A stretch of 19,485 bases of DNA from an uncultured Clostridia bacterium. GTDB taxonomy: Bacteria > Bacillota > Clostridia > Oscillospirales > Ruminococcaceae. The position numbers were made by a program, and so were the translations under genes. The stretch is from NCBI GenBank assembly GCA_945947715.1, contig CAMEYZ010000015.1, positions 1 to 19,485 of the forward strand, read 5' to 3'. The notes below the pieces were generated by a model. The model had not been told where the DNA came from and ran no database searches. It saw only the letters and a list, made by a program, of their open reading frames with translations. Below, one piece after another: positions 7,136 through 14,359 of the stretch (positions are counted from its first letter, which is position 1; every line of letters starts with the position of its first letter).

Positions 7136-7165
7136 ATTGTATCATATTTCGGGGGGAAATGTCAA
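7136..7165 (-). promoter_or_regulatory. Sigma-A promoter of the HD-GYP gene
   Basis: On the minus strand TTGACA (7160-7165) and TACAAT (7136-7141) are separated by 18 bp and lie about 28 bp before the TTG start. The spacer contains a C6 run. Confidence 0.75.
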
Positions 7166-7216
7166 TATTTTTCCGTTGGATTATCGGTAAGCTATCACGT
7201 TTGCGGAGAATATTAA

Positions 7217-7245
7217 TTGACTTTTTTGCTTCGGAGTGATATAAG
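7217..7245 (+). promoter_or_regulatory. Residual promoter of the yefM/yoeB relic
   Basis: TTGACT (7217-7222) and TATAAG (7240-7245) are separated by 17 bp. A tandem 9-bp repeat GTGATATAA occurs twice (7236-7244 and 7245-7253) across the -10 region. It could once have been an operator, or could simply be a duplication offering a second TATAAT (7249-7254). Confidence 0.45.
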
Positions 7246-7276
7246 TGATATAATAGTATTGAAAGGAGCTGATTTT

Positions 7277-7488
7277 ATGTTGGCTGTTAATTATTCGACG
7301 ATCAGTAAAAATCTTGATAATTACTGCGACAAGGCAACAGATGAATATGAAACTGTTATTAGTATAATCAGCTGATGAAAGCGGCACGCAATGCCGAATA
7401 TCTTGCTATGATAGACAGGGGACTGGCACAGGTCGAAAATGGAACCTGCAGACAGCATGAGCTTATTGAGGAAGATGACAATGAATAA
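7277..7488 (+). pseudogene. Decayed YefM/Phd-family antitoxin
   Basis: A good Shine-Dalgarno (AAAGGAG, 7262-7268) precedes ATG 7277, but the frame stops after 32 residues at 7375. This first part (M-L-A-V-N-Y-S-T-I ... C-D-K-A-T-D-E-Y-E-T-V-I) is a clear YefM N-terminus. The second part begins at ATG 7375 in another frame: M-K-A-A-R-N-A-E-Y-L-A-M-I-D-R-G (7375-7488) matches the family C-terminal half, ending at a stop next to the toxin start. About twenty middle codons (the usual T-R-K-D ... L-E-Q-Y-N segment) are missing. I infer an internal deletion with frame change, so a functional antitoxin is unlikely, although the C-terminal peptide could still be translated. Confidence 0.8.
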
Positions 7489-7677
7489 GCTTTGGACTGA
7501 TAAAGCATGGGACGATTATCTGTATTGGCAGATGTCGGACAAAAAAACTTGAAAAAAATAAATGAACTGCTTAAAGATATTGAGCGAAACGGTCCGCTTA
7601 AATATACTGATAACAAAGCACTGCGCACAAAAGCGGAGTGCTTTCCTATTGAGTCTTTAAATGTGTATAAAGTGTAA
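7475..7677 (+). pseudogene. Decayed YoeB-family mRNA interferase toxin
   Basis: From ATG 7475 (or 7481) the frame reads M-N-K-L-W-T-D-K-A-W-D-D-Y-L-Y-W-Q-M-S-D-K-K-T and hits TGA at 7550-7552. The expected continuation L-K-K-I-N-E-L-L-K-D-I-E-R-N-G resumes in the shifted frame at 7549, consistent with loss of one base just after the A-run at 7541-7547. After that segment the sequence no longer resembles YoeB: the catalytic W-S-R-R-I / E-H-R-L-V-Y / H-Y region is missing or unrecognisable, and the frame ends at 7677. The intact family length is about 85 aa. It overlaps the end of the antitoxin relic, the normal gene order for yefM-yoeB. Confidence 0.8.
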
Positions 7678-7692
7678 AATTTGATAAAGCCC

Positions 7693-7721
7693 TTGAAATT
7701 TTGTTGTAAATGTTGTACAAT
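7693..7721 (+). promoter_or_regulatory. Sigma-A promoter of yicI
   Basis: TTGAAA (7693-7698) and TACAAT (7716-7721) are separated by 17 bp. The predicted start is near 7728, giving a leader of about 135 nt. A loose inverted repeat TTGTTG (7701-7706) / CAACAA (7727-7732) brackets the -10 and might be an operator. The rest of the leader shows only the cre site at 7819 and the Shine-Dalgarno. Confidence 0.7.
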
Positions 7722-7818
7722 ATAATCAACAACACGAAGGAATTATTCGGGCGGTAATTGTACTATGTTTTTATGTTGGTTTCGCTGGCTTTTCTTTCGG
7801 TTTATAAATTTTTATGAT

Positions 7819-7832
7819 TGTAAACGATTACA
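7819..7832. promoter_or_regulatory. Catabolite-responsive element (cre) in the yicI leader
   Basis: TGTAAACGATTACA matches every fixed position of the Gram-positive cre consensus TGWAANCGNTNWCA, with perfect TGTAA/TTACA arms. It lies about 90-105 bp after the predicted transcription start and 30 bp before the yicI ATG. A bound CcpA-like protein would act there as a roadblock. Another LacI-family sugar repressor is an alternative. Confidence 0.7.
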
Positions 7833-7861
7833 CTTTTATGTATCAAAGGAGGAAATCCCCA

Positions 7862-10201
7862 ATGAAATTTGCAGACGGATTCTGGCTTAATCAGAAGGGC
7901 TACGATGTGAGCTATGCAGCTCAGGCTTACGAGGTCACCCCTATCGAAAACGGACTTAATATCCTCGCAACAACACAGTATATCCAGAACAGAGGTATGA
8001 CCCTCGGTGGTCCTGTGCTGGATATCAATATCACTTCCACACAGAAAAATGTTTTTAAGGTATCTATCGACCACTACAAGGGTACCCTCGATAACATGCC
8101 TAAGTTCGAGCTTACCGAGGACTGGGGCTACAAGCCGCAGATAAAGGAGACTGAACAGACCTGGGAGATAGTTTCTGGCGATACCAAGGCTGTTATCGGC
8201 AAGTATAACTGGGGCATCAACTATTTCTACAAGGATAAGAAGCTCACAGGCGGCGGCTGGAGAGCTCAGACTATCGTACATGAGAGCGAATTTAAAAAAT
8301 CTGCAAGAGTAAGCGCTGCTCAGGACGATACCTTCTGGAGCTATCCTCAGAACCCCGAAACTACATACCTTCGCGAGCAGCTCACTCTGTCCGTGGGCGA
8401 GTGCATCTATGGCTTCGGCGAGAAGTTCACTCCCCTTGTAAAGAACGGTCAGAACGTTGAGATATGGAACTCCGACGGCGGAACCTGCTCCGACCAGTCC
8501 TACAAGAGCATTCCCTTCTGCATCTCTTCAAGAGGCTATGGTATCTTCGTAAACTCCTCCGATAAGATATCCTATGAGGTGGCTTCCGATACCGTTTCTA
8601 AGATGTCCTTCACCGTTCCCGGCGAGCATCTTGAATACTTCGTTATCGGCGGCGAGAACATCACCGAGGTCCTCTCCAACTATACCGACCTTACCGGTAA
8701 GCCCTCACTTCCTCCTGCATATACCTTCGGACTCTGGCTCACTACCTCCTTCACCACAAAGTACGACGAGGAAACTGTTACCTCCTTTATCGACGGTATG
8801 GCTGAAAGAGATATCCCCCTCCAGGTGTTCCATTTCGACTGCTTCTGGATGAAGGAGTTCCAGTGGTGCGACTTCGAGTGGGACAAGCGTCAGTTCCCTG
8901 ACCCAGCTGCTATGCTCAACCGCCTCAAGACCGAAAAGGGTCTGGAGATTTGCGTCTGGATAAATCCCTACATCGCACAGAGAAGCTCTCTCTTCGACGA
9001 GGGCGTAAAGAATGGCTACTTCATCAAGAATCTGGACGGGAGCGTTTTCCAGTGCGATATGTGGCAGCCTGGCATGGCTATCGTGGACTTTACCAATCCC
9101 GACGCCTGCAAGTGGTATCAGGATAAGCTCCGCAGACTCTGCGAAATGGGCGTCAACTGCTTCAAGACCGACTTCGGCGAGAGAATACCTACAAAGGTAA
9201 AGTATTTCGACGGCTCCGACCCCTATGCTATGCATAACTATTATACCTACCTCTACAACAAGACAGTCTTTGATGTGCTGGAGGAATATAACGGCAAGAA
9301 TAAGGCATGCCTGTTCGCACGCTCTGCTACTGTTGGCGGACAGAAATTCCCCGTACACTGGGGCGGCGACTGCTCCGCAGAATATACCTCCATGGCGGAA
9401 ACTCTCCGCGGCGGACTCTCTCTCTGCATGAGCGGCTTCGGCTTCTTCTCCCACGATATGAGCGGCTTCGAGGCTACTGCAACTCCTGACATCTACAAGC
9501 GCTGGGCTGCCTTCGGACTTCTTTCCTCTCACTCCCGTCTCCACGGAAACTCTTCCTACAGAGTGCCCTGGCTCTTCGACGAGGAATCCGTTGATGTGCT
9601 CCGCTTCTTCACAAAGCTCAAGGGTAAGCTGATGCCTTACATCTGGGCTCAGGCAATAAAGACCCACGAGGTGGGCGTTCCCATGATGAGAGCTATGGTC
9701 ATCGACTTTGCAGATGACCCTGTATGCCGTCAGCTTGATACACAGTATATGTTCGGTGATAATCTCCTGGTTGCTCCTATCTTCAACGAAGAGGGCACAG
9801 CAGAATTCTACGTTCCCGAGGGCAAATGGACCGATATCATCAGCGGCAAGCAGTACGAGGGCGGCAGGTTCTACAACGAGAAGTTCGACTATATGTCCCT
9901 TCCCTGCCTTGCAAAGCCTGACAGCATCATCGCATACGGCAGCTTTGTACGTGACTTTGAGTACGATTATCTTGACGGAGCAGAGTTCGTTATCTATGAG
10001 CCCTCTGATGGCTGCGAGATAACAGCCTCCGTATACGATACCGAGGCGGAGAATGTATTCACTCTCACCGCAAAGCGCACAGGAAATATCGTTGAGGTTG
10101 CATACACCGAGACCGACAAGCATTTCAGCGTAAGCGTATTCGGCAAGGAGCCTATCAAGGTAAGTCCTACTACAACAGGCAAGGTAATAATCCAGCTGTA
10201 A
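7862..10201 (+). CDS. yicI: GH31 alpha-xylosidase, YicI type
   Basis: 779-aa cytoplasmic glycoside hydrolase with no signal peptide, expected to release alpha-1,6-linked xylose from isoprimeverose and xyloglucan oligosaccharides. The catalytic nucleophile is D437 in K-T-D-F-G-E-R-I-P-T and the acid/base is D503 in H-W-G-G-D-C; both blocks are the alpha-xylosidase version of GH31. Length agrees with E. coli YicI (772 aa). An N-terminal beta-sandwich precedes the TIM barrel (about 290-615), and C-terminal beta domains follow. An in-frame ATG at 7814 exists, but AAGGAGG (7846-7852) lies 9 nt before ATG 7862. Codons strongly favour C endings (TTC, ATC, GAC, CTC), which suggests high expression. 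It is a single-gene unit; no xyloglucanase or transporter lies in the window. Confidence 0.93.
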   Translation: MKFADGFWLNQKGYDVSYAAQAYEVTPIENGLNILATTQYIQNRGMTLGGPVLDINITSTQKNVFKVSIDHYKGTLDNMPKFELTEDWGYKPQIKETEQTWEIVSGDTKAVIGKYNWGINYFYKDKKLTGGGWRAQTIVHESEFKKSARVSAAQDDTFWSYPQNPETTYLREQLTLSVGECIYGFGEKFTPLVKNGQNVEIWNSDGGTCSDQSYKSIPFCISSRGYGIFVNSSDKISYEVASDTVSKMSFTVPGEHLEYFVIGGENITEVLSNYTDLTGKPSLPPAYTFGLWLTTSFTTKYDEETVTSFIDGMAERDIPLQVFHFDCFWMKEFQWCDFEWDKRQFPDPAAMLNRLKTEKGLEICVWINPYIAQRSSLFDEGVKNGYFIKNLDGSVFQCDMWQPGMAIVDFTNPDACKWYQDKLRRLCEMGVNCFKTDFGERIPTKVKYFDGSDPYAMHNYYTYLYNKTVFDVLEEYNGKNKACLFARSATVGGQKFPVHWGGDCSAEYTSMAETLRGGLSLCMSGFGFFSHDMSGFEATATPDIYKRWAAFGLLSSHSRLHGNSSYRVPWLFDEESVDVLRFFTKLKGKLMPYIWAQAIKTHEVGVPMMRAMVIDFADDPVCRQLDTQYMFGDNLLVAPIFNEEGTAEFYVPEGKWTDIISGKQYEGGRFYNEKFDYMSLPCLAKPDSIIAYGSFVRDFEYDYLDGAEFVIYEPSDGCEITASVYDTEAENVFTLTAKRTGNIVEVAYTETDKHFSVSVFGKEPIKVSPTTTGKVIIQL

Positions 10202-10210
10202 TATAATAAA

Positions 10211-10260
10211 AACGGACAGGATAACAGGCGGAGTGCTTGTTATCCTGTCCGTTTGTTTTT
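10211..10260. terminator. Very strong bidirectional terminator between yicI and the C11 peptidase gene
   Basis: An 18-bp stem (10211-10228 with 10236-10253, one G-U pair) encloses a 7-nt loop. It is followed on the plus strand by TTTGTTTTTT and on the minus strand by TTTTATTATA. The two flanking genes converge on it. Confidence 0.93.
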
Positions 10261-10281
10261 TGAACAGGTGTTCTTTATCTG

Positions 10282-12303
10282 TCACGCATAGTAATATATC
10301 GATTCGGTATAGTGAACATTGTTGAATATGTCGGTTAGCTTGTAGAATATCACCGTGGTCCCCATATAGGATACGTCCTCATAGGTCAGGCGGGACTTGC
10401 CTATGGTGTATACGTAGTCGTCCAGCAGAACACTGCTCAGGTAGTTGAAATGGTCATCATACACATCGTAATAGATGCAGAAGGTATCACCCTTCTCCGA
10501 TTCGATTATCCTTGAAGGTCGTCCGTATTCGTCCAGGGGGCTCCATGCGAAAACTATGCCGTTATCGGGATAGGTCAGCTCGTCGTTGTCCCACAGTAGA
10601 TATATCATCGCATAATAGCCGTTATACTCGCCATAGGTGTAGCTGAGGTGGAGCGTATAATCACCCTCGGTGCTCGTGGCTAAGTAATAGCAGGGTATGG
10701 GCATTCCGTCAAGTGATACCCAGGTCTGGTCGTAGTCCACTATCAGGTCACCGTCGTCGTCAAAGCTGTAGATATTATCTGTGCCGAAGTCCAGTATTCC
10801 GCCCAGCTCCTCATTGTAATAGTACATGCAGAGCGCGTAATCGCTGATGATAGAGCTGTTGTCCTCCGTCAGAGGGCAGACCCAGCGGCCGTTTTTCTTT
10901 GTGAGCACAAGTTCGTCGTCGTCAAGATAATATTTTGAATAGTAGCTGTCGGAGTAGAACTGCGATTCGTCGTACCAGTCACAGCCGGAATAGTTATATA
11001 CTGTGCTGGTGCCGTGATAATACTGCTGACCGCCTGCCATTATATTGGCGAAATATCCCAGGAAATCGGTGTAGGAGGTGGTTATTTCCACTTCGTCGTA
11101 TATGTCGTTTATTATGTCGAGATTTTCCAGATCCTCAAAGGGAAAGGCAATGGAAAGTCCGCCGCTTCCCGTGGGAGAGCCTTCGGTCTTGCGATAGACC
11201 ACCGCCTTTTTAACTGCGGCTTTCAGCGAGGCAGCTGTTTTTGAAACTGAGGAATTATCCGAGAAACAGGAAGCGTAATCGGCAATATCTATAAGCTCGG
11301 TGCCGCTGTCGGATATGGTGAGACCTGCTCTGCTGAGGGCGATGAGATGATATTTCTTTGCCTTAAGAAGAGCTATAGATTTTTTGGAAAAGCTGTTTAG
11401 CGCGGGAAGGAGGTATTTATCCACCCGCTTAAGGTCGATCACGGAAATTTCGGCGCTTGTGTAGGGCTCCTCGTAGGCTATGGCCTTTACTGAGGTGTCT
11501 GCTATCCTTTTGCCAAGCTTTGCTGTGGAAAGCGTCGGGGCTTTGCAGAGAGAGCTTATCCAGCTGGTGTAGTACCAGCCCATGCCGCTTGTGGCGTCCT
11601 CCGAGGCGATGAGATAATCCGCATTGTCCGCGGTCATCAGCGCGGTCTCCAGGCTTGCCATGATGCAGGCATCAAAGCCCACAAAGTCGAAATGCACGCC
11701 GCCCTTGTCCAGAGCAGCCCTGTAATCGGTAAGGCTCATGGAGTCATAGCGGTAGTTTTCGTCCATGCCGAAGCCGTCTATCGTTCCGCCGCCGTGGTCC
11801 CAGAGTACGAGCCCATAGCGTGAAGCAGTGTAGTTTTTCCTGCAGTATTTTATGAAGCTGGAGAGAGTGTTTTTGCTGCTCATGTTCTGCTGACCGAGGG
11901 AATTATCAATGAGCTTTAGCCCCTTTGAGGTGACCTTGAAGCGCTGGCATTTCTTTGAGCTGATGCCGCTGGTATGCCATTTTTTCGCGCCGCCCGTCTG
12001 AATAATGACGTTGACGTCCTTTCCGCTATAGCCCTTGCATATCTCCTTGATGTCGTCGGAGGCAAAGCCGTTTTCCGATTCCAGGTTGGAGCCTATCATA
12101 TATATCATCAAAGTGAATTTTGACCGTGGGCCTGAAGCGTTTATGTCTCCCAGCTCTGCTTCTGCCTGTGCGGAGTATTCCTCGGTGAAGCTCTCCTGTG
12201 CATATTCCTCGGCCGATACAGTGGGAGCATATATCGATACAAGCGCAGTCACTGACAGTGCAGCAGCTGCTGCTGCCGACACTATCCTTTTAAGTATGTT
12301 CAT
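10282..12303 (-). CDS. Secreted clostripain-family (C11) cysteine peptidase
   Basis: 673-aa protein with an N-terminal signal peptide (basic M-N-I-L-K-R, hydrophobic Ala-rich core, likely cleavage after about A31). The caspase-like C11 fold is marked by the catalytic His170 in L-W-D-H-G-G-G and Cys213 in F-D-A-C-I-M. Known relatives cleave after Arg (clostripain) or Lys and often self-process; the specificity here is inferred only from the family. After about residue 420 comes a roughly 250-residue region rich in Tyr, Asp and Ser, probably beta-structured, which I do not recognise. No sortase motif or dockerin was seen. AAGGTG (12312-12317) precedes the ATG. It lies 38 bp downstream of aroE on the same strand, so it may be the last gene of a fabD-aroE transcript. 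Confidence 0.88.
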   Translation of the reverse strand: MNILKRIVSAAAAAALSVTALVSIYAPTVSAEEYAQESFTEEYSAQAEAELGDINASGPRSKFTLMIYMIGSNLESENGFASDDIKEICKGYSGKDVNVIIQTGGAKKWHTSGISSKKCQRFKVTSKGLKLIDNSLGQQNMSSKNTLSSFIKYCRKNYTASRYGLVLWDHGGGTIDGFGMDENYRYDSMSLTDYRAALDKGGVHFDFVGFDACIMASLETALMTADNADYLIASEDATSGMGWYYTSWISSLCKAPTLSTAKLGKRIADTSVKAIAYEEPYTSAEISVIDLKRVDKYLLPALNSFSKKSIALLKAKKYHLIALSRAGLTISDSGTELIDIADYASCFSDNSSVSKTAASLKAAVKKAVVYRKTEGSPTGSGGLSIAFPFEDLENLDIINDIYDEVEITTSYTDFLGYFANIMAGGQQYYHGTSTVYNYSGCDWYDESQFYSDSYYSKYYLDDDELVLTKKNGRWVCPLTEDNSSIISDYALCMYYYNEELGGILDFGTDNIYSFDDDGDLIVDYDQTWVSLDGMPIPCYYLATSTEGDYTLHLSYTYGEYNGYYAMIYLLWDNDELTYPDNGIVFAWSPLDEYGRPSRIIESEKGDTFCIYYDVYDDHFNYLSSVLLDDYVYTIGKSRLTYEDVSYMGTTVIFYKLTDIFNNVHYTESIYYYA

Positions 12304-12341
12304 GTTTATGACACCTTGTTATGATGCTGTTCAGTGATGCT

Positions 12342-13175
12342 TTACTGTGCCATGAGCTTGTGCATATCGGAGATGAGCTGTTCGATGTCGCTGTCATTGT
12401 AGCGGCTTCCGTCCCAGTATTCGTGAGCAACCACCGCCTGCCATACCAGCATAGCCATGCCGCCTGCGGTTTTGATGCCGTGATTTTTTGCTGTCTGCAT
12501 GAGCTTTGTCACCTCTGGATTGTAGATGATATCGAACACGAAGCCGCATTTTTTGATAACGTCCTCGGTGACAGGGCAGGCGTCCACCTTGGGGAACATT
12601 CCCACAGGAGAAGCATTTACCAGCAGGTCGAAGCTGCCGCTTATCTCCTCGGGGTGAACGACGGTGATGCTTCCCTTGGCACCCGTTTTTTCAGCGTATT
12701 CCTTTACGGGGTCAACGGTGTTTTCAAAGCCGGGCAGTACCGAGATAGTCAGCTCTGCGCCGTGACGGACAGCCTCGATAGCGGTCATGCGTCCAACGCC
12801 GCCGCAGCCGCACTGGAGGACCTTACCTTCAAGAGAGGCTCCTGCCGCCGACAGGGAGCGGAGAAAACCGTCGCAGTCGGTGTTGCTGCCGATGTGCTTA
12901 CCATTTTTGTTAGTTACGCAGTTTACGGAGTTATAGCGCTTAGCGGAGTCGTCCAGCTCGTCGATGTACTGGATTATATCCACCTTGTAGGGGATAGTGA
13001 TGTTAAAGCCGTCCAAAGCCAGAAGCTCGTCAGCCTTTGCGGACAATTCCTCGGGAGGTATCTCCTTGACCTCGTAGGAAAAATCCTTCACGCCCGCCAG
13101 CTCAAACAGGCGGTTATGTATCGGGGGTGACATAGTATGCTTAAGGGGATACCCCAGAAGACCGTATTTTTTCAT
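12342..13175 (-). CDS. aroE: Shikimate dehydrogenase
   Basis: 277-aa enzyme reducing 3-dehydroshikimate to shikimate in aromatic amino acid synthesis. The shikimate-binding start G-Y-P-L-K-H-T-M-S-P-P-I-H-N (8-21) is present, with Thr14 where most family members have Ser. Catalytic Lys64 is in F-N-I-T-I-P-Y-K and Asp100 in N-T-D. A glycine-rich dinucleotide loop G-C-G-G-V-G follows, and the C-terminal G-G-M-A-M-L-V-W-Q block is intact. The N-R-T motif that usually grips the NADP phosphate is missing; the segment reads T-I-S-V-L-P-G-F-E-N-T, so NAD use is possible. AAAGG lies 12 nt before the ATG, a rather long spacing. It is 41 bp downstream of fabD. Confidence 0.9.
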   Translation of the reverse strand: MKKYGLLGYPLKHTMSPPIHNRLFELAGVKDFSYEVKEIPPEELSAKADELLALDGFNITIPYKVDIIQYIDELDDSAKRYNSVNCVTNKNGKHIGSNTDCDGFLRSLSAAGASLEGKVLQCGCGGVGRMTAIEAVRHGAELTISVLPGFENTVDPVKEYAEKTGAKGSITVVHPEEISGSFDLLVNASPVGMFPKVDACPVTEDVIKKCGFVFDIIYNPEVTKLMQTAKNHGIKTAGGMAMLVWQAVVAHEYWDGSRYNDSDIEQLISDMHKLMAQ

Positions 13176-13216
13176 AATAGTATCAATCCTTTCGCGTTGA
13201 TTTTAGTGAACAAGGA

Positions 13217-14134
13217 TCAGCCGATCGTCTTGTCAAGGCTTGCGCTGTCCTCGATGTTGTAAATGCTTACGCCCTTTAAGGTTTTCTTTACCAGTCCCGA
13301 CAGCACCTTACCGGGGCCAAGCTCTATATATGTGTCGATACCGTCAGCCTGCATGCTTGCAAGCTCTGTGGTGAATTTTACGGGGGATACTATGTGCTGC
13401 GCCAGTCTTTCGGGCATATTGCCGAAGTCGGTCAGCTTTTCTCCTGACAGATTTGAATAGAAATCAACATTTTCGGGCATTTTGAAGGTGAAGTCCTTCG
13501 CTTTGGGGAGAAATTCCTCTGCGGCGGGCTGCATCAGCTTAGAATGGAATGCTGACGAAACGTTCAGCTTTACCGCACGATAGCCCATTTCTGCCAGCTT
13601 CGCAGCAGCCCTTTCCGCAGCAGCAGTATCTCCTGCGATGACCGTCTGAGCAGCAGAATTATAGTTTACAGGAACTACATAGCCCTCTGTTTCCTCGCAG
13701 ACCTTGTCAACAACAGTCATATCCTTGCCGATTATGGCATACATTGCTCCGTCCGAGCTCTCAGCAGCTCTCTGCATCGCCTCGGAGCGCAGCTTGATAA
13801 GCTTAAATCCGTCCGCTCTGGATACTATGCCACATGCAACGAGGGCTGCATATTCTCCCAGAGAATGTCCTGCGGCTGCTGAGAAGCCTATGCCGTTTGC
13901 CTTTGCGGCTTCAAAGGCTGCCAGCGATACTGCCATGATAGCAGGCTGCGATATCACAGTTTTTGCAAGCTCCTCGGCAGGAGCATTGCGGCACTTGTCC
14001 TCTAAGTCGAAGCCAAGAATATCCGAAGCCTCGGTGAATACCTCCTTAGCCTCAGCATAGCGGTCGATGAGCTCCACGCCCATTCCGGGATACTGGGAGC
14101 CCTGTCCCGAAAACAGAAATACGTTCTTTGACAT
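13217..14134 (-). CDS. fabD: Malonyl-CoA:ACP transacylase
   Basis: 305-aa cytoplasmic enzyme that transfers malonyl from CoA to acyl carrier protein. The oxyanion motif G-Q-G-S-Q is at 10-14, the nucleophile Ser91 is in G-H-S-L-G, the malonyl-binding Arg116 is in L-R-S-E-A-M-Q, and His197 is in A-F-H-S-K-L-M. Length is typical. The frame extends upstream to 14182, but GGAGG (14144-14148, minus strand) fixes the start at 14134 with 9-nt spacing. The gene is divergent from fabH and leads a minus-strand group with aroE; in many Firmicutes fabD lies inside the fab operon instead. Confidence 0.93.
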   Translation of the reverse strand: MSKNVFLFSGQGSQYPGMGVELIDRYAEAKEVFTEASDILGFDLEDKCRNAPAEELAKTVISQPAIMAVSLAAFEAAKANGIGFSAAAGHSLGEYAALVACGIVSRADGFKLIKLRSEAMQRAAESSDGAMYAIIGKDMTVVDKVCEETEGYVVPVNYNSAAQTVIAGDTAAAERAAAKLAEMGYRAVKLNVSSAFHSKLMQPAAEEFLPKAKDFTFKMPENVDFYSNLSGEKLTDFGNMPERLAQHIVSPVKFTTELASMQADGIDTYIELGPGKVLSGLVKKTLKGVSIYNIEDSASLDKTIG

Positions 14135-14165
14135 GTTATTTTTCCTCCGTTTATTGCTTTTACTA

Positions 14166-14183
14166 TTTGTAAAATTATACAAA
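14166..14183. promoter_or_regulatory. Inverted repeat over the fabD -10 region (possible operator)
   Basis: TTTGTA and TACAAA flank a 6-bp centre. The minus-strand TATAAT at 14174-14179, the best -10 candidate for fabD, lies inside the repeat; no good -35 is seen at the right distance. A repressor site in the divergent fabD/fabH region would make sense, but the sequence does not match the FapR or FabT consensus that I know. Confidence 0.35.
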
Positions 14184-14237
14184 ACGTATTATCAAAAAGA
14201 TTTATAGTAAAACCTTTCAAAAAAAACTAAAAAATCA

Positions 14238-14267
14238 TTGACAAAACGGCATGATTTATATTAAAAT
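14238..14267 (+). promoter_or_regulatory. Sigma-A promoter of the fabH operon
   Basis: TTGACA (14238-14243) and TAAAAT (14262-14267) are separated by 18 bp. Start near 14274, giving a leader of about 85 nt. A small hairpin GCAGA/TCTGC (14288-14292 and 14299-14303) is in the leader but is too short to call an attenuator. Confidence 0.7.
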
Positions 14268-14359
14268 AGATAATAGGGTTTGTATGCGCAGATACTATTC
14301 TGCATTATCATTATAGCATATAAAAGCAAAAAAAACAATATATCGGGAGGATTTTTTTC

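Noticed and set aside
7541..7552. Programmed -1 frameshift at the A-run in the yoeB relic
   Set aside because: The run is not in phase with a tandem-slip heptamer, the antitoxin is also broken, and the shifted frame lacks the catalytic end. Decay is the simpler reading.
7766..7808. Second yicI promoter (TTGGTT with TATAAA)
   Set aside because: The spacing is 21 bp, outside the usable range, while 7693-7721 has proper spacing.
8705..10285. Long minus-strand open frame (526 codons) opposite yicI
   Set aside because: It is the antisense shadow created by the strong codon bias of yicI, with no family resemblance and no ribosome binding site.
12321..13130. Plus-strand 269-codon frame opposite aroE
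   Set aside because: It is a shadow of aroE; composition is unlike a folded protein and aroE has complete family motifs.
14185..14196. FabT-like half-site ATTATCAAA near the fabD promoter
   Set aside because: Only one half of the palindrome is present, and short AT-rich matches are expected by chance here.
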